DNA of 64,000 bases, taken from positions 11,173,331-11,237,330 of the forward strand of contig CM044967.1 in the NCBI GenBank assembly GCA_024516035.1. Direction: 5' to 3'. This DNA is from Bactericera cockerelli. Its lineage: Eukaryota > Arthropoda > Insecta > Hemiptera > Triozidae. The translations under genes and the position numbers were made by a program. Positions 44,615-56,209 of the stretch are shown in pieces (position 1 is the first letter of the stretch; each line of letters opens with the position of its first letter). The notes under the pieces are model-generated. The model did no database searches, was not told the origin of the DNA, and worked only from the letters and a program-made list of their open reading frames with translations.

Positions 44615-44757
44615 GCATGGATAATAACTCTTTAGTGGAAGGTAACCACCTGGCCAGGTTAATGCTCAGAGCATTTTCTACCACCTAAACCTACGATCCC
44701 TACGCTACCTGGATTATGAGACTAGCGCGTTAACCACTTGACTACCAGTGACTACAT
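44615..44757 (-). mobile_element. tRNA-derived SINE, family SINE-5, inverted
   Basis: The inverse reads ACTGGTAGTCAAGTGGTTAA, then CCAGGTAGCGTAGGGATCG and GGTGGTAGAAAATGC. The second member is at 58672. Confidence 0.75.
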
Positions 44758-45032
44758 GGATGCACAATACAAAATACCTACGCTCAACAGGTAGTAGGTG
44801 TTGTGAATAAAGTTAACACTATTCTGAAATCACGCTACGCTAAGTGATTATTGCATAACACATATTACCTAAACTCTATAGTACTCGTAGTAATTCTCAA
44901 ATGACCGGAGTCTGTTACATTTCCACAGCCCAAAAGGTAACAGATAGCGAAAAATGATGAGAACAGCCCTCCCCCTAAAATTAATCCTTGTGAAGAAAAA
45001 AAATCTAACCCCTGAGCTGTTGTACTTTGACT
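44758..45032. other. Possible Helitron relic
   Basis: GGTAACAGATAGCGAAAAAT and the following CCCTCCCCCTAAAATTAATC resemble the interior of the Helitron at 41830; no ends are visible. Confidence 0.4.
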
Positions 45033-45153
45033 ATCATAGGGTGGCGTCATCGTGAACGATGGTAGCCAGACAGTGGAGGAATGATTCAGCACTTCTACCA
45101 CAGAACCAAGCCAATGCTGGTCTACTCCCTGTTTATAGTCCCCCAGCCAGACG
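45033..45153 (-). mobile_element. Retroposon family 6, inner deletion, inverted
   Basis: GTGGCGTCATCGTGAACGAT to AGTCCCCCAGCCAGAC, lacking the middle part present in the copy at 14845. Confidence 0.8.
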
Positions 45154-45375
45154 ATCACTATGCAAAACCTAAATTAAATTATTGTAGGTACATTACGAGT
45201 AACATCTACCCGTTAAGGTAGGTGCATGGTTTTTTTTTTTTTTTTGGCATTGGGCAAAAAAAACCCATACAGCCAAAGGTAGGTAGTTAATATACCAAAT
45301 TTTCTCTTGGTCCTGCATCAAATTCATAAGAAAATTCAGTGGGCTGACGAGCTCGGAATAGTGATAATTTGATAA

Positions 45376-45545
45376 ACAAATTATAAAATAAGTCAAGACC
45401 ATCCCTCACGTTGGGCTTTCCACCAATCACAGCGCAACATCCGAGTGTTTCGTGTTATTTTGTTCTGATCTTATTTTGTCCTTTAAAAAAATAATAAGGA
45501 CAGTCTGTCCTTAATTTTGTTTTAATCTTGTTTTATAATTTGGTG
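45376..45545. mobile_element. MITE-A relative, 170 bp
   Basis: CAAATTATAAAATAAGTCAA and the inverse of ATCTTGTTTTATAATTTGG form the ends; CCCTCACGTTGGGCTTTCCA and CCAATCACAGCGC inside are the family words. Confidence 0.7.
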
Positions 45546-46051
45546 CATAGTGTTAGTGATTTTCTAAAACCCTGAAATGACAACGGAACCAGACACACTA
45601 AACAGCTATCAACCCGGTGAGAAACCATCAACCCGATGAGAAACCATCAACTTCTCGGTAGAATTCACGCGCCTGGAACAACAAACAACACTAAGATTTC
45701 TTGAACTCTTCAATGTGGATTATTTTTTGCTCTTAATGGCTACATTGACTACTAAACACTCCAAATCCAGTTATATTTAGAGATGTCAAGGTCGCATTAG
45801 TTGGTATTTTTTTGCTATGTGTTTTTATTTTATGTTGTGGCTATTGCATAAAACTTGTTTTCATTCAGATTTCAGAATGTCTTATTATGAAATTGATTCC
45901 CTTCCTACACTTTCTGGATTCTTATAATCGAGAATGAAATTTCTAGTAACCTCATTACTTCTGGTTTTGTATGCAAGAGGTCGCAGATTCAATATCCGAT
46001 GAGACAGGGTTGATAGGTAATAATAAATAATTATAGTATATATTATTTACA

Positions 46052-46243
46052 TATAATATCGCCTAAAATTTTCTGCTGTCTGACAAGGAACAAATAAGTC
46101 CCATTATTCTAGCAATAAGTCCACAACGTATTATTATGTTGTCAATATCCCAAAAGCGGAAGCATAACTTGTCATGTCCCAGCTTGTTTCGAACCCTCAA
46201 CCTCTGGATTACCAGACTAACGCAGACGCCTTAACCACAGGGC
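46052..46243 (-). mobile_element. SINE-1, decayed, inverted
   Basis: ATAATATCGCCTAAAATTTT, AAGTCCCATTATTCTAGC, CATGTCCCAGCTTGTTTCGA, ACCCTCAACC and CGCCTTAACCACAGGGC are the inverse SINE-1 in order. Confidence 0.8.
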
Positions 46244-47084
46244 TTTTTGTTCGATGGAGTGTTTTTCTTCTTGAAATATGAACTTAACGACTACTATAGA
46301 CACTACAATACACAAGGCTCTTTGTTTTGAAATGTTTGAATCTACCAATGTTATCAGTAAAACTTTGTTTGGGTCAACGGGTCAAGTTATTTTATACTTG
46401 GAAATCGATAGGGTACATAGACTTCGTTAATAAAGTAGGAACTAACTATAATCTCCTATATTTTTTAATGAATCTCGTGAAAACACACAAACAAATCTTT
46501 TGTGGTGCCTACCTATATCGCGAACACTAGATTGATGTAGAAAGCAGTAGGTAATATTAGACCCACCGTAAATTGAACCCAGCCTACCCAACACACGAGT
46601 GAGGGAAACTGCGAAACATCGTGTTGAATAAGTTATTATTTATTTAGAATAAACATAAATAAAGGAAAAAATATTCACAAAAAAAAAAAAAATAGAGTTT
46701 GATCAAGTGTGGCTTTTTTGGATTCGGCAGTAAGCCAGTAAGATGTAGGTTTGATTACAGGTTCTAGTAATTCATAATAAAATATTAGATTCATAAGTAC
46801 AAGTAGAAATTCAACATAATTATGATGAGTTACCGCATATTGAACCTAGGCCACGGCAATCTTAAAGTGTTTAATACACGCGTGGGTGATTCTGTCCTTC
46901 TCGCACAGTTTTCGTGGACCATGGATTAGGATTTCTCTGATTGCTTTTCTTCTTCTTTTTTTTTCTTGAGAAGTTCAATCATTTTGGGGCTTTACCTAGT
47001 ATGCAGTACCTGCAAGACCCAGCTGATAGTCTATAGCTTGGGAGTGAGTTAGACGTGGGTGTACATTGTCAGATTTTTGTCAGT

Positions 47085-47113
47085 CAGTTAAAACAGAAAA
47101 GTGAGAAGTTGTA
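47085..47113 (+). repeat. Dispersed motif M (copy 7)
   Basis: CAGTTAAAACAGAAAAGTGA then GAAGTTGTA, followed by a pure T-run. Confidence 0.65.
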
Positions 47114-47751
47114 TTTTTTTTTTTTTTTTTTTTGGTATGTTGTGCGTAAGATTAATTAAAATTACTATGGGAATGAGGGTCACCAAATTTAAATGTGCAA
47201 AGCTTGTTGTCAACTCATGCGCAAAAAGCTTAAATTTAAATCCTAACATTTTATAATTTGACGTGTATCCTTAACTGTAAGAATAATGGTTGAGTATGGT
47301 AGTATATATAAGACAGTAAGACACCTTATCCTGGTACTTAAAATTTAACATTGCAGAGGCCGAGTTACAACCATACTGGAGGAGTGTGAAGTAAACTCAC
47401 TAAGCCTGGTATTCGCAAGAGTAATAAATACCTACCGGTAATATTTTATTACTACAAATTACTCAAATTAGTCATCAGGAATCGGCAGTAAGTTTTGGTG
47501 CGATAATATAGGTTCTGATATTTCGTAAGTTCTTCAAGTTTCTCAATCCTCTTGTGAGGAGAATAATTTAGTGAACTTTGGGTTTATGTCATGACAAATA
47601 TTCGAACATCAAACTTGTGATAGGTGTATTCCTATATCAACAGCTTACATTACAAAAGCAAATGGAACTGTTAATGAGGTGCTTCTGTTGTAATGATATA
47701 GTAGGTACTCCCAAGGAAAATTTAATTTACTAAATTAGGGCTAATTCTTGT

Positions 47752-47821
47752 TAGGTTTTATTTTACCAGATCAAGTATCAAGTAGTATAGTATACTACTT
47801 GATCTGGTAAAATAAAACCTA
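47752..47821. repeat. Perfect 26-bp inverted repeat
   Basis: TAGGTTTTATTTTACCAGAT plus CAAGTA (47752-47777) is exactly inverted at 47796-47821 around an 18-base loop that itself contains TAGTATAGTATAC. It directly precedes the truncated SINE-4. Confidence 0.95.
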
Positions 47822-47839
47822 TAGGTTATACTATACGTA

Positions 47840-48025
47840 TCTGGTATGATTCCCATCGAATGGAGGGTAACACCCCCGTCCTGATCAGAACATTAACACC
47901 AAATAGAATCGTTGGCGTTGGAAAGGTCATCCAGCCCTAAAAAAACGTGCTCTACCCTACCAACATCAACCATGAGGTTGAATAATGCCGACCCCAACAG
48001 CAACATAAGCTAATATGGGATAAAG
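47840..48025 (+). mobile_element. SINE-4, 5'-truncated
   Basis: GGAGGGTAACACCCCCGTCC, AATCGTTGGCGTTGGAAAGG, CCATGAGGTTGAATAATGC and CATAAGCTAATATGGGAT; the tRNA head is absent. Confidence 0.8.
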
Positions 48026-48690
48026 ACATAATCTTTTCAATACCTAGTTGTTTCAAATATACCAAATCTAATACAATTGGAGACAAAAATTCTTCTTTCA
48101 ATTTTTAAGTTCATCTCGCACTTGTGGTATTGAAATTTCAGGCAAGACTTACGAGGGTAAATGAATAATTTAACCACATGAAAATAACCAGTCCAATGCT
48201 CTAGTTTCAAACCACAACCGCCAACTCATTCCAATAAAACAGAAATGTGACGAAGGAATCTATACTCGTTAATGACATTAAACTTTTAAAGTTCTCGAAA
48301 AAGACTATAGGTAAATTGTAAGTTGGAAAAAATCATCAAATTGTGTGTTTCTCGGATTGGATCTAGATTTCTATAATAAGTGTACAAAACCGGGCAAAAC
48401 ATTGTTAGCATTCGCTCAGAAATTTGGACGTTGAAAGGGGAAAAAATTAAACCAAAGTTTCTCAGAAGGTTACGAGATGTTCAAATCTGCCTTCTTTTTG
48501 AAATTGAATCAACTTTTTATTTTTTATTTTACAAAAAAATACGCAATACACAAGAAACTACGGTATATTCAGACATGTTTGGAGGTAAAAGCTGATAGGT
48601 ATGATTTTTGACTTGGTATAGAGTCGTCAGTAGTGAGAGAATTATATGTGTATATACAAATATACATAGAATATTATAATTATGTATATA
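48026..48690. other. No gene recognised
   Basis: AT-rich intron DNA up to the TA target of the next element. Confidence 0.5.
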
Positions 48691-50345
48691 CAGGTGTCCC
48701 ACCAAACTTGGACACCTCAAATTACTCGGCCCCTGAAAGAGTTTTTGAAAAATAAAAAAATCTAGGGTACATGGTCTAATTATGCGGTTTCAGTCATGAA
48801 ACTATTTTTTACAGGGTGGTTCAAAAGTCAGAAATTGAGGTGTCAACTTTCGATTTTTAAATGGATCGACTGAATTTTATTTGATAATTTTACTTCTAAA
48901 TGGATTCTTGAGTACTTTTTTAAACAAAAATTTTACATACAGGGTGGTTTTTTTTTCGACCAATTTTTTTTTCTAAATCTCGAATAACTCAAGCTTGTTT
49001 AATTTTTTCGAATAACAAGAATAGAAAGTGTTTGTGTGATGAAAACATGCACTTTCAATTGGCATCAAAAATTTTTTATACAGGGTGGTCCACAGGTGAA
49101 ATTAATGACTTGATTTTTTTTAAACTGAGTTTTTTTAATTTTTTATTTAGGATTAATAATTCTAACCCAATTTTACACATTTTTTGATAGTCATATCGAA
49201 AATCAAAACTAAAGTGTTGTACAGGGTGAGACATAATTTTTTTGTAACACCCTGTATATGGGCAGTCAAGAGACATAAAATTAAATAGAAAGACTAAATG
49301 TGCAAGAATAACTTCGAATTTTATTATATAAAAAAGTTATGGTGTTTTAACTAATATGTTGTCACATGGTACCACCCTGTAGATATTTCTTAAAACATCA
49401 TATGGTTAGTCGAAATTGTCTAAAATTCAACGAGGAGTCCAAATCTGAAAGAAAAAATGAATTCATAAAGCCATTTTCAATTTTGTGTCTACACCTACCT
49501 ACTTTTTATTTCTAGTTTTAAAATCATTCAGTGTGTACACCAAATTGAAAATGGCTTCAAAATTCATGTTTTTTACTTGTTTTTCCCCACGATTCGAAGT
49601 CTTCGTTGAATTTTATACAACCTCGAGTACCCACATGATAGTTTAAGAGAATATCTACAGGGTGGTCCATGCGACAGTATTAGTTAAAACACCATAACTT
49701 TTTGATATCATTAAAAATCAAAGTTTTTCTTGCACATTTAGTTTTTATAATTAATTTTACGTCTCTTTGACTGCCCATATACAGGGTGTCATAAAAAAAA
49801 TTATGTCTCACCCTGTACAACACTTTAGTTTTGTTTTTCGATATGACTAACAAAAAATGTGTAAAATTAGGTTAGAATTATTAATCCCAAATAAAAAATT
49901 AAAAAAACTAAGTTTTAAAAAAAATCAAGTCATTATTTCACTTGTGGACCACCCTGTATAAAATTTTTTGATGCCAATTGAAAGTGCGTGTTTTCATCAC
50001 ACAAACACTCTCTATTCTTGTTATCGAAAAAATTAAACAAACTTGAGTTATTCGAGATTTAGAAAAAAAATTGGTCGAAAAAAAACCACCCTGTATGTAA
50101 AATTTCTGTTTAAAAAAAATACTCAGGAACCATTTAGAAGTAAAATTATCAAATAAAATTCAGGTCGATCCATTTAAAAATCGCAAGTTGGTACCTCAAT
50201 TTCTGACTTTTGAACCACCCTGTATAAAAAAAAATTCATGGCTGAAACCGCATAATTAGACCATGTACCCTAGATTTTTTATTTTTTCAAAAACTCTTTC
50301 AGGGGCCGAGTAATTTGAGGTGTCCAAGTTTGGTGGGACACCCTG
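48691..50345. mobile_element. Palindromic TA-element, 1655 bp
   Basis: Ends CAGGTGTCCCACCAAACTTG (left; one G fewer) and, inverted from the right, CAGGGTGTCCCACCAAACTT, each next to TA. The arms of about 810 bp meet at a loop near 49500-49540 between GCCATTTTCAATTT and its inverse. Within each arm the end-like word TACAGGGTGG recurs: 48811, 48940 and 49081 on the left, with inverse ACCACCCTGTA at matching places on the right. A complete mini-palindrome lies at 49222-49256. So the arm is a chain of end-to-end modules. No reading frame is meaningful. Confidence 0.95.
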
Positions 50346-51299
50346 TATACATAAAATTATATTATGTGCTAGAGATCTAGTCGTTCCAGTATTTACACGA
50401 GATCATCAACTCCTACAGGGTATTAACTCAAAAAAGACTTATTAGGAAATCTAATGATATACGACACCCAATAAACTTAACGTGATGATTAATCTTGAGG
50501 TGCAATATCTAAAGGCAGTGGGTCACCGCTATATTTATTTTAAAATCATCGTTATTGTGTCTTTCTCAAATTTCCAGTCACTCAAACCTCACTCATCAAT
50601 CTCATAAAGGATAGATGATAGACATGGCCAGTATTTATATCAGCAAACCTCGTAGAGTCCACTTAACTGCTGTGTAATTACTGTGCATATTACACAACTT
50701 ACATAAGGAAACATTGTTTTATCAATTACTTTTTAAACAGTTGCAAATTGACTAAGTAAATCCTGCCATAGAAGGATCTCGGATCTAATTCAACAAGAAA
50801 ATTTACTTCACCGGATTCACGCATGCATTCTTTTTCAATTTATAAATCAGAAGAAAATGTTGTGAGATTTTCTCATTGGTTTATATTCATGAGTCTTAAG
50901 TATTGAACTACGCAATGATCGTAATGGTTGCTATATTAAACCTAAGCCACTTGATATGTTCTGGCAGCGTAGCCAGGAGATCGATGGTTCGAGTACTGAA
51001 CAAAGCAAATTCTAGTAAGGTGGGAGTTGCGTAATTGTGACATCATGAACACAAAATACATTTCGATTCGATAGCCTAATGTGTGTCGGTAATTCGGTTG
51101 ATGAACTTTGATTTGCTGGTCTTGCTTGCTAAGTGTTCAGCTGTAGGCGACTGTGTAGAAACAAGATATTAACGAAAGACAGACTAATCTAATCAGCACA
51201 TTTTATGTTTTACTAATAGGTAGGTAAACTCTTCTAGCTACGGGTTGAGAAGATTTGAGAGTACACAGAGATGCCGTGTTCATCCGAGACATCTAATAT
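50346..51299. other. No gene recognised
   Basis: At 50965-51045 GATCGATGGTTCGAGTACTG and GCAAATTCTAGTAAGGTGGG resemble the B box and body of a decayed SINE-3; the A-box side is not visible. Nothing else is supported. Confidence 0.45.
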
Positions 51300-51705
51300 G
51301 AGACTACTACCAACTCGGTGCTGAAAAATGCCAGCTTCTGAACGGAAAACAAGAAACTAGAAAACAAAGATCGAAAAAGAATTTATGCCACAACCCAGCC
51401 TTTTCAGCTAAGAAGCCCGATTTTATTCGTCTATCGTTTTCTGGCATGTTTAACGCCATTGAGAAGTCTCTCTTGAGGACTATACATAGAGAATAGATTA
51501 GCCTGTGGCCAACCCTATCAAGGCAGGTCAGCTTGCACTTTTCCAAGGGTTTAATGGCTCTTAAGAAATAGACCATGTTCTCAAGATGGTTGATCGCACA
51601 TAGAATTATGAGGTTCAGAACGAGCCAACTTATCCACTTAGGTTGGATGGAGACCATCACTCCCCCCAGCTGTAGCCAAGCTGTGGTTACAACAACAACA
51701 TTCTA
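51300..51705 (+). mobile_element. Retroposon family 7, longer copy
   Basis: About 400 bp, ending ACCATCACTCCCCCCAGCTG, TAGCCAAGCTGTGG and (ACAACA). The end matches 28085-28212. The 117-codon minus-strand frame inside (51307-51660) has no domain and is antisense to the repeat. Confidence 0.6.
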
Positions 51706-54225
51706 TTCGCTTTTTTTACTTTCTGAAATTTCATCTCATTGATCATGACAACTTTAAGCAAACAGCAGCACTCACGTTGACGGTTTTACAGTATTCATTT
51801 GTATCATCCACAGCATCTGCGTACTCGAAGGTCTCCTAATGATTATGGCTGAACCTTGTAAATTGCTTCAATATGTGTCGAAATCAAAACTAGTTTGGGT
51901 CTACTGATCCAGTGCGTTCAATAAACAGAATACAGATTGAAACCATAATACCTCTAGTGAAAAAAAACCAACGATAAAATATTGTAACAACAAATCCTAA
52001 CCGACTAAGGCTTTGAATGCAGAAAAAGGTCCTGATGGTTAATACAGCATCAAATTATTGGAACTACTTTTAGAGAGATATACCTTTTTACCTATTTGAA
52101 TCAATGTCACTATAAGGATATATTTATCAATTACATTAAACAAGGAGATAAATAATTAATCAGCTGATTAGTGCTGATGGCGTCCTTATCACTAACAGGA
52201 TTAATGGCAATACAAATACTATTGAAAGTTCATCATTGAACTTTGAAGTAGACGTAGGAGTGCCAGACAAAGCCAAACAACCTCAACCATGAGGAAGAAT
52301 TTGACCAATTCCGACAGCAAGTAGGTTTGAGAATAGGCAAAAAGAGAGAGGAAAAGAAAAATTGCAAGGAAGATATACCATAAAGTATTTGCAATAAACC
52401 TCTTCCAAGTCAGGGTCTAACAAGAACTTTTAACTCACTTTCTTACTTATCATTGAAATAGGTAAGTAAATACTCGTAAGAACTCTTATCAATTCCGATT
52501 AATTTCACTCCCTAGAGTTCCTAGTACTTACTAATCTCTGACCGACATTTCTAATGTTGGGTTGTAAACTTATCATAGCAGAGCCTAATTAAGCCTTTTC
52601 ATTATAAGGTATCACATCATTGGACATGGAAATGGTGGAACAAAATTCCAAAAATGACTTGTTTAAATCATTCTTTGAGATACATTAGAGGGGCAGGGGG
52701 TCAATTCCCATGATTTTATCAATGTCTCTTAGTAACGATAAAGCCAGTTAGGTCGAATTTCCACTTTTTTTTTTTCTGTTGACAAAATTCTGTTGGGTTT
52801 TTTGTGGGTTTTCTCTTAGGTTCCCCCGTCACCCGTTTCTCTATGACTTTATTCTCGTTCTAAATTCTACATCGATTTTGATATTTTACCAGTTTAGCCA
52901 AAAGTGCCAGTGGCAACTGATTTTGGCGGCTTGTTGTGGATTTTGGCTTTGACCTCTTAGGTCTTGCATATGGTTATGTAAGCTTTAAGGAATAGGTACA
53001 ATTGATTGAAATTTTTATCATTTGATAGTACACTTTCTTCAACCAAACCCTGCCGCCTAACGCTTAGTTTCACTGCTAATACAAATTCAAAAGCACCCAT
53101 TCATGAAGCTTTCACAGGAGACATTAACACTGAATAGGTTAGCAAGTAATCTGTATGTCCTTCCGATATCCAGAGTTACCTAACTGATCCACACGTCAGT
53201 GGTAGGAATTCGGTTACTATTCGACCGCCTCAAGACAAATATCAGAAGTGACAAAATAGTAGAAACCATTATTTCGAAAGTCACGTTTCCAGTTGGAATC
53301 AATAAACGATTCGCACTGGTCTGTGCGTCGAATACTGTTAATTGTACAAAAAATATTACTTATATACCTAATTGAGATACATATTCGATTTTTTATTGCG
53401 GACGTTTTGTTCATATGTTTATTTTGAACATACTAAACACTGTCCACGATTATGGGTTAGGAAAGCCACAGGTGTCTTCCAAACCAGCAATTTTCTCATT
53501 TTTCAAGTGGAATCATTCGTTCTTTCGCTATCGTTCAGAAAATCTGAACGGCTCAAATTTGTATTTTTTATTCAACTTTAAATTTCTACACACATAAAAG
53601 GACACATCCTTTTCTATTAGTGTGTCTCATATTATTTTTATGTACTCGTGTAGTAGTTTAGCTAAACTATAGTATCAGCACTAACTTATTATGTTTGTGT
53701 GTTTAAGTATCTTAGAGAATAACTCTTATTGAGCTATCATAATATTGTATTTAAAAAAAAAATATTCTAGGTGCCCTTCAAGTATAAATGAACTAAGTCT
53801 TCAAGAATTTTCAAACCCATGATCACGTGTAGCTTAGATCACTAATATAGATGGATAGGTACCTATTTGAATACATCTACGATATAATTTTATACAAGTT
53901 CTCTAAAAATTTCTTGAGGGCAGGTTTCTATCAAACCTACGTAGACTAGCGACCGCAGGGTATTGGAGAAATGATTGGTAAACCCTGATTTATGAAGGGT
54001 GACGATCAATAAAGATTTATCGGTTTAATCGGTCATCATTGTCTCTAGAAAAAAAATAATTCTGCTTTTTTGTGACATTAATTTAGGCTAGCAAAACTCC
54101 TCTCCAAAGAAATTGTCCCTATGGCTATTAAAAAGGGATTTTTCTCTCGGAGTAAAAACAATATGAACATTCAAACCAGGTACAACCATTTTCATTTTGA
54201 ACCTCTTTCGGGGTATTGAGTTATT
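51706..54225. other. No gene recognised
   Basis: At 52235-52340 a SINE-4-like piece (CCAAACAACCTCAACCATGA) is visible. The rest is AT-rich intron DNA; frames at 53217-53414 and 53372-53597 show no domain. Confidence 0.45.
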
Positions 54226-54312
54226 ATCTCACATGGTATAGGAGTTGAACCCATGACCTTGGGATCCAGAAGCAAGTACTTCACCTCTCAACCACCAAGG
54301 CTGGTACTAGTG
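54226..54312 (-). mobile_element. tRNA-like SINE head, inverted
   Basis: The inverse has CCTTGGTGGTTGAGAGGTGA (A-box side) and CATGGGTTCAACTCC (B box); the body is not identified with a family above. Confidence 0.55.
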
Positions 54313-55027
54313 GCACACATCCAACAAGTAAGAAATTTAAGGATGCTAAAATAAAGAAGAAGAAACGCCTTATCTCAGAATGAAAAATTTCGTCACTCTC
54401 ACACAGCACCTAATTGCTTCAATAATTCAGCGGAGGATGCAGTGACGAAACCGAAGTTCGTTCAGTAGAACCTCTATATTAATGACTTCAAATTTTTGCA
54501 AGAAATTATGAACCGGGTATAATTATATTTAAATTAGTCAACTGACGACTGCCTGACAATTTAGAGCTGACGATTCTCATGTGAATAGGCGGGGAAAGGT
54601 TAATTGTTTGGTCTAAGGGAAATTTTGTCAAAATTGACAAAAACCTTAAACCACCATATCGATAACACTGTTCGAAAACTCTGGTACATAATAGATAATT
54701 CTATGTCCGGAAGAGAAGATAACGTGGGATAGTTTAACGTGAGGTGGTAGAAGAAATATATGGACGCCGAGATCCAATGCCTTGGCGCCTGCCATGTCCT
54801 TTGATTTTATTTTTGGTTTTAACGTCCTGATGAGAGTTACTCAGGAAAATACAACATAGCTTTATTTTCAAACGAGTACAATTAAATTAAAGTTCGTAAA
54901 TGTAGTCCAGACCTCACCCAGCCTGGTTTGGGCTAAAAATGGCAACCTCACTTATTCTTTATTTGAGAATTGACAGAAAAGACCGAACTCAAGATCAGCG
55001 GCCCCCGGACAGTAGTCATGTCACAAC
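54313..55027. other. No gene recognised
   Basis: Intron DNA; its last eight bases (GTCACAAC, 55020-55027) are the left duplication of the hAT MITE. Confidence 0.5.
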
Positions 55028-55286
55028 CAGGCGCGGCCGGTGCTAAGGAGCTGCGGAACTGCAGCACCCCCAGACGAAAAAGAAAAAGAGAGGATTTTCT
55101 CAAGTCTTAGCTCGTGCACAATGAAAATTATCACACATTTCTAGAATAACTAAAGCATAATTATTATGATTGGTATGGTAAACTGAGTCAAACTCTTTAG
55201 ATACTGAAAGAGCGACTCTTTAAATCCCATTTTAGTCCGGTTTATTTGGCAGCACCCCCAAAATATTTTCCCACCGGCCGCTCCTG
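55028..55286. mobile_element. hAT MITE, 259 bp
   Basis: Ends CAGGCGCGGCCGGTG and CACCGGCCGCTCCTG (inverted), flanked by identical GTCACAAC (55020-55027, 55287-55294). CAGCACCCCCA occurs near both ends in direct orientation. The minus-strand frame 55232-55423 crosses the boundary and is not a gene. Confidence 0.96.
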
Positions 55287-55716
55287 GTCACAACCGTTGC
55301 AAAGTACGCCACGTTACACCACGAAGGCTGGTGAACTCGGGTAAAATTAGAATATGTGTGACTATATAAGTCAAAAACAGGTGCCGCTCCCCCAAATAAA
55401 GCTAGATAAACCTTATCTAGCAACAGTAAAGTTGCAGTTATTATTATTTGCTACAGAGAATATGTGTGACTTTGATTGAACTGCGAGTGAAAATGCACTT
55501 TTTAGTCCTATGTCAACAGTAAAGGCTTAACATGTTGACAATTGTTTAAAAGTTAGGAGAAAAATTTGAGCCGTGCGTCTCCCGGTGTGTGACAAATCTC
55601 AATGGTCAATTTTATGCATATATAGTACTTAAATTATCTATTGGTGTGGACCCTTCAAACAAAAGCCAGCCGTCATTCTTGAAATTCCCTTCCGTCTCTC
55701 AGATGAGAATAACTAA

Positions 55717-55845
55717 GGGCGGAATTAATAGACAAGATCAATAACTTAAGTCGTTGGTACGTGTCGGTTTTCCCTATCTTACACAGTACGCAATCCGTGA
55801 CTTAACGCCACAGAGGTATTACAAAAACGTCTATTCATTCCGCCC
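55717..55845. mobile_element. Harbinger-like MITE-A relative with TAA duplication
   Basis: GGGCGGAATTAATAGAC and (inverted) GGGCGGAATGAATAGAC, with TAA on both sides (55714-55716, 55846-55848). A close relative is at 62642-62778. It stops 50 bp past the donor of NRF-like exon 1. Confidence 0.88.
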
Positions 55846-55895
55846 TAAAAGTGACTGACATTTGAAAGTTGAGACATTTGAAAAGTGTTTCTTAC

Positions 55896-56106
55896 TTTGT
55901 AGCGCCGAATTTTTCTTCATCTGAGCACAAGACAAGTGACGAGTAAAGGATCCATTTTTGGCAAAGTAGCCCTGTCTGTCGTCGCCCTGTAGGAACAAAC
56001 TTTCCGCGCTGACGGCACTGCACTGTTCATCGTTCCCGAGGGTCGATCTTAAATTCGCGAAGTTTACGAAAAACAACAAGTACAACCAACTGGTCTGACT
56101 AGCCAT
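55896..56106 (-). CDS. NRF-6-like protein, exon 1 (signal peptide)
   Basis: ATG in ACAACATGGC context opens 70 codons and one base, ending at CAAA|GTAAGA. Residues 2-23 (ASQTSWLYLLFFVNFANLRS) look like a signal peptide. The mature part has NDEQCSAVSAES, KNGSFTRHLSCAQMKKNSAL and an N-glycosylation site NGS. The leftover A fits exon 2 (phase 1). NRF-type proteins start with a signal peptide and a variable extracellular segment, which this would supply. Assignment rests on phase, strand, donor quality and plausibility, not on a conserved motif, and the intron is 37 kb. An upstream in-frame ATG at 56187 would add 27 residues and hide the signal peptide. Confidence 0.65.
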
Positions 56107-56130
56107 GTTGTGGGAGCAGCGCACATGTAG

Positions 56131-56136
56131 AACTGA
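56131..56136 (-). promoter_or_regulatory. Possible arthropod initiator upstream of exon 1
   Basis: TCAGTT (minus strand) fits the arthropod initiator TCAKTY, 25 bases before the exon 1 ATG, with no TATA box in the right place. A palindromic E-box CACGTG (56201-56206) and TGACGTGA-like bases lie 70-80 bases further up. These are suggestive only. Confidence 0.25.
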
Positions 56137-56209
56137 TAGCAGAGAGCTAGGACCGAGTTCTTCAGAGCCAGGACTCGAGACTCCCACCCTAGACCCACAG
56201 CACGTGCTT

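Larger units (their letters stand above)
45546..47751. other. Unassigned except one SINE and motif M
   Basis: Besides SINE-1 at 46052-46243 and motif M at 47085, I see an A-run at 46679-46692 and a T-run at 47114-47134. The T-run sits directly on the end of motif M. Confidence 0.5.
18672..55895 (-). other. Intron 1 of the NRF-6-like gene, about 37 kb
   Basis: Donor CAAA|GTAAGA at 55895 and acceptor TTTCAG at 18672, same phase. All SINEs, MITEs, Helitron, LINE and palindromic elements listed between these points are insertions in this intron if exon 1 is correctly assigned. Confidence 0.65.

Noticed and set aside
51307..51660. 117-codon minus-strand frame
   Set aside because: Antisense within a retroposon whose 3' end is shared with 28085-28212; no domain.
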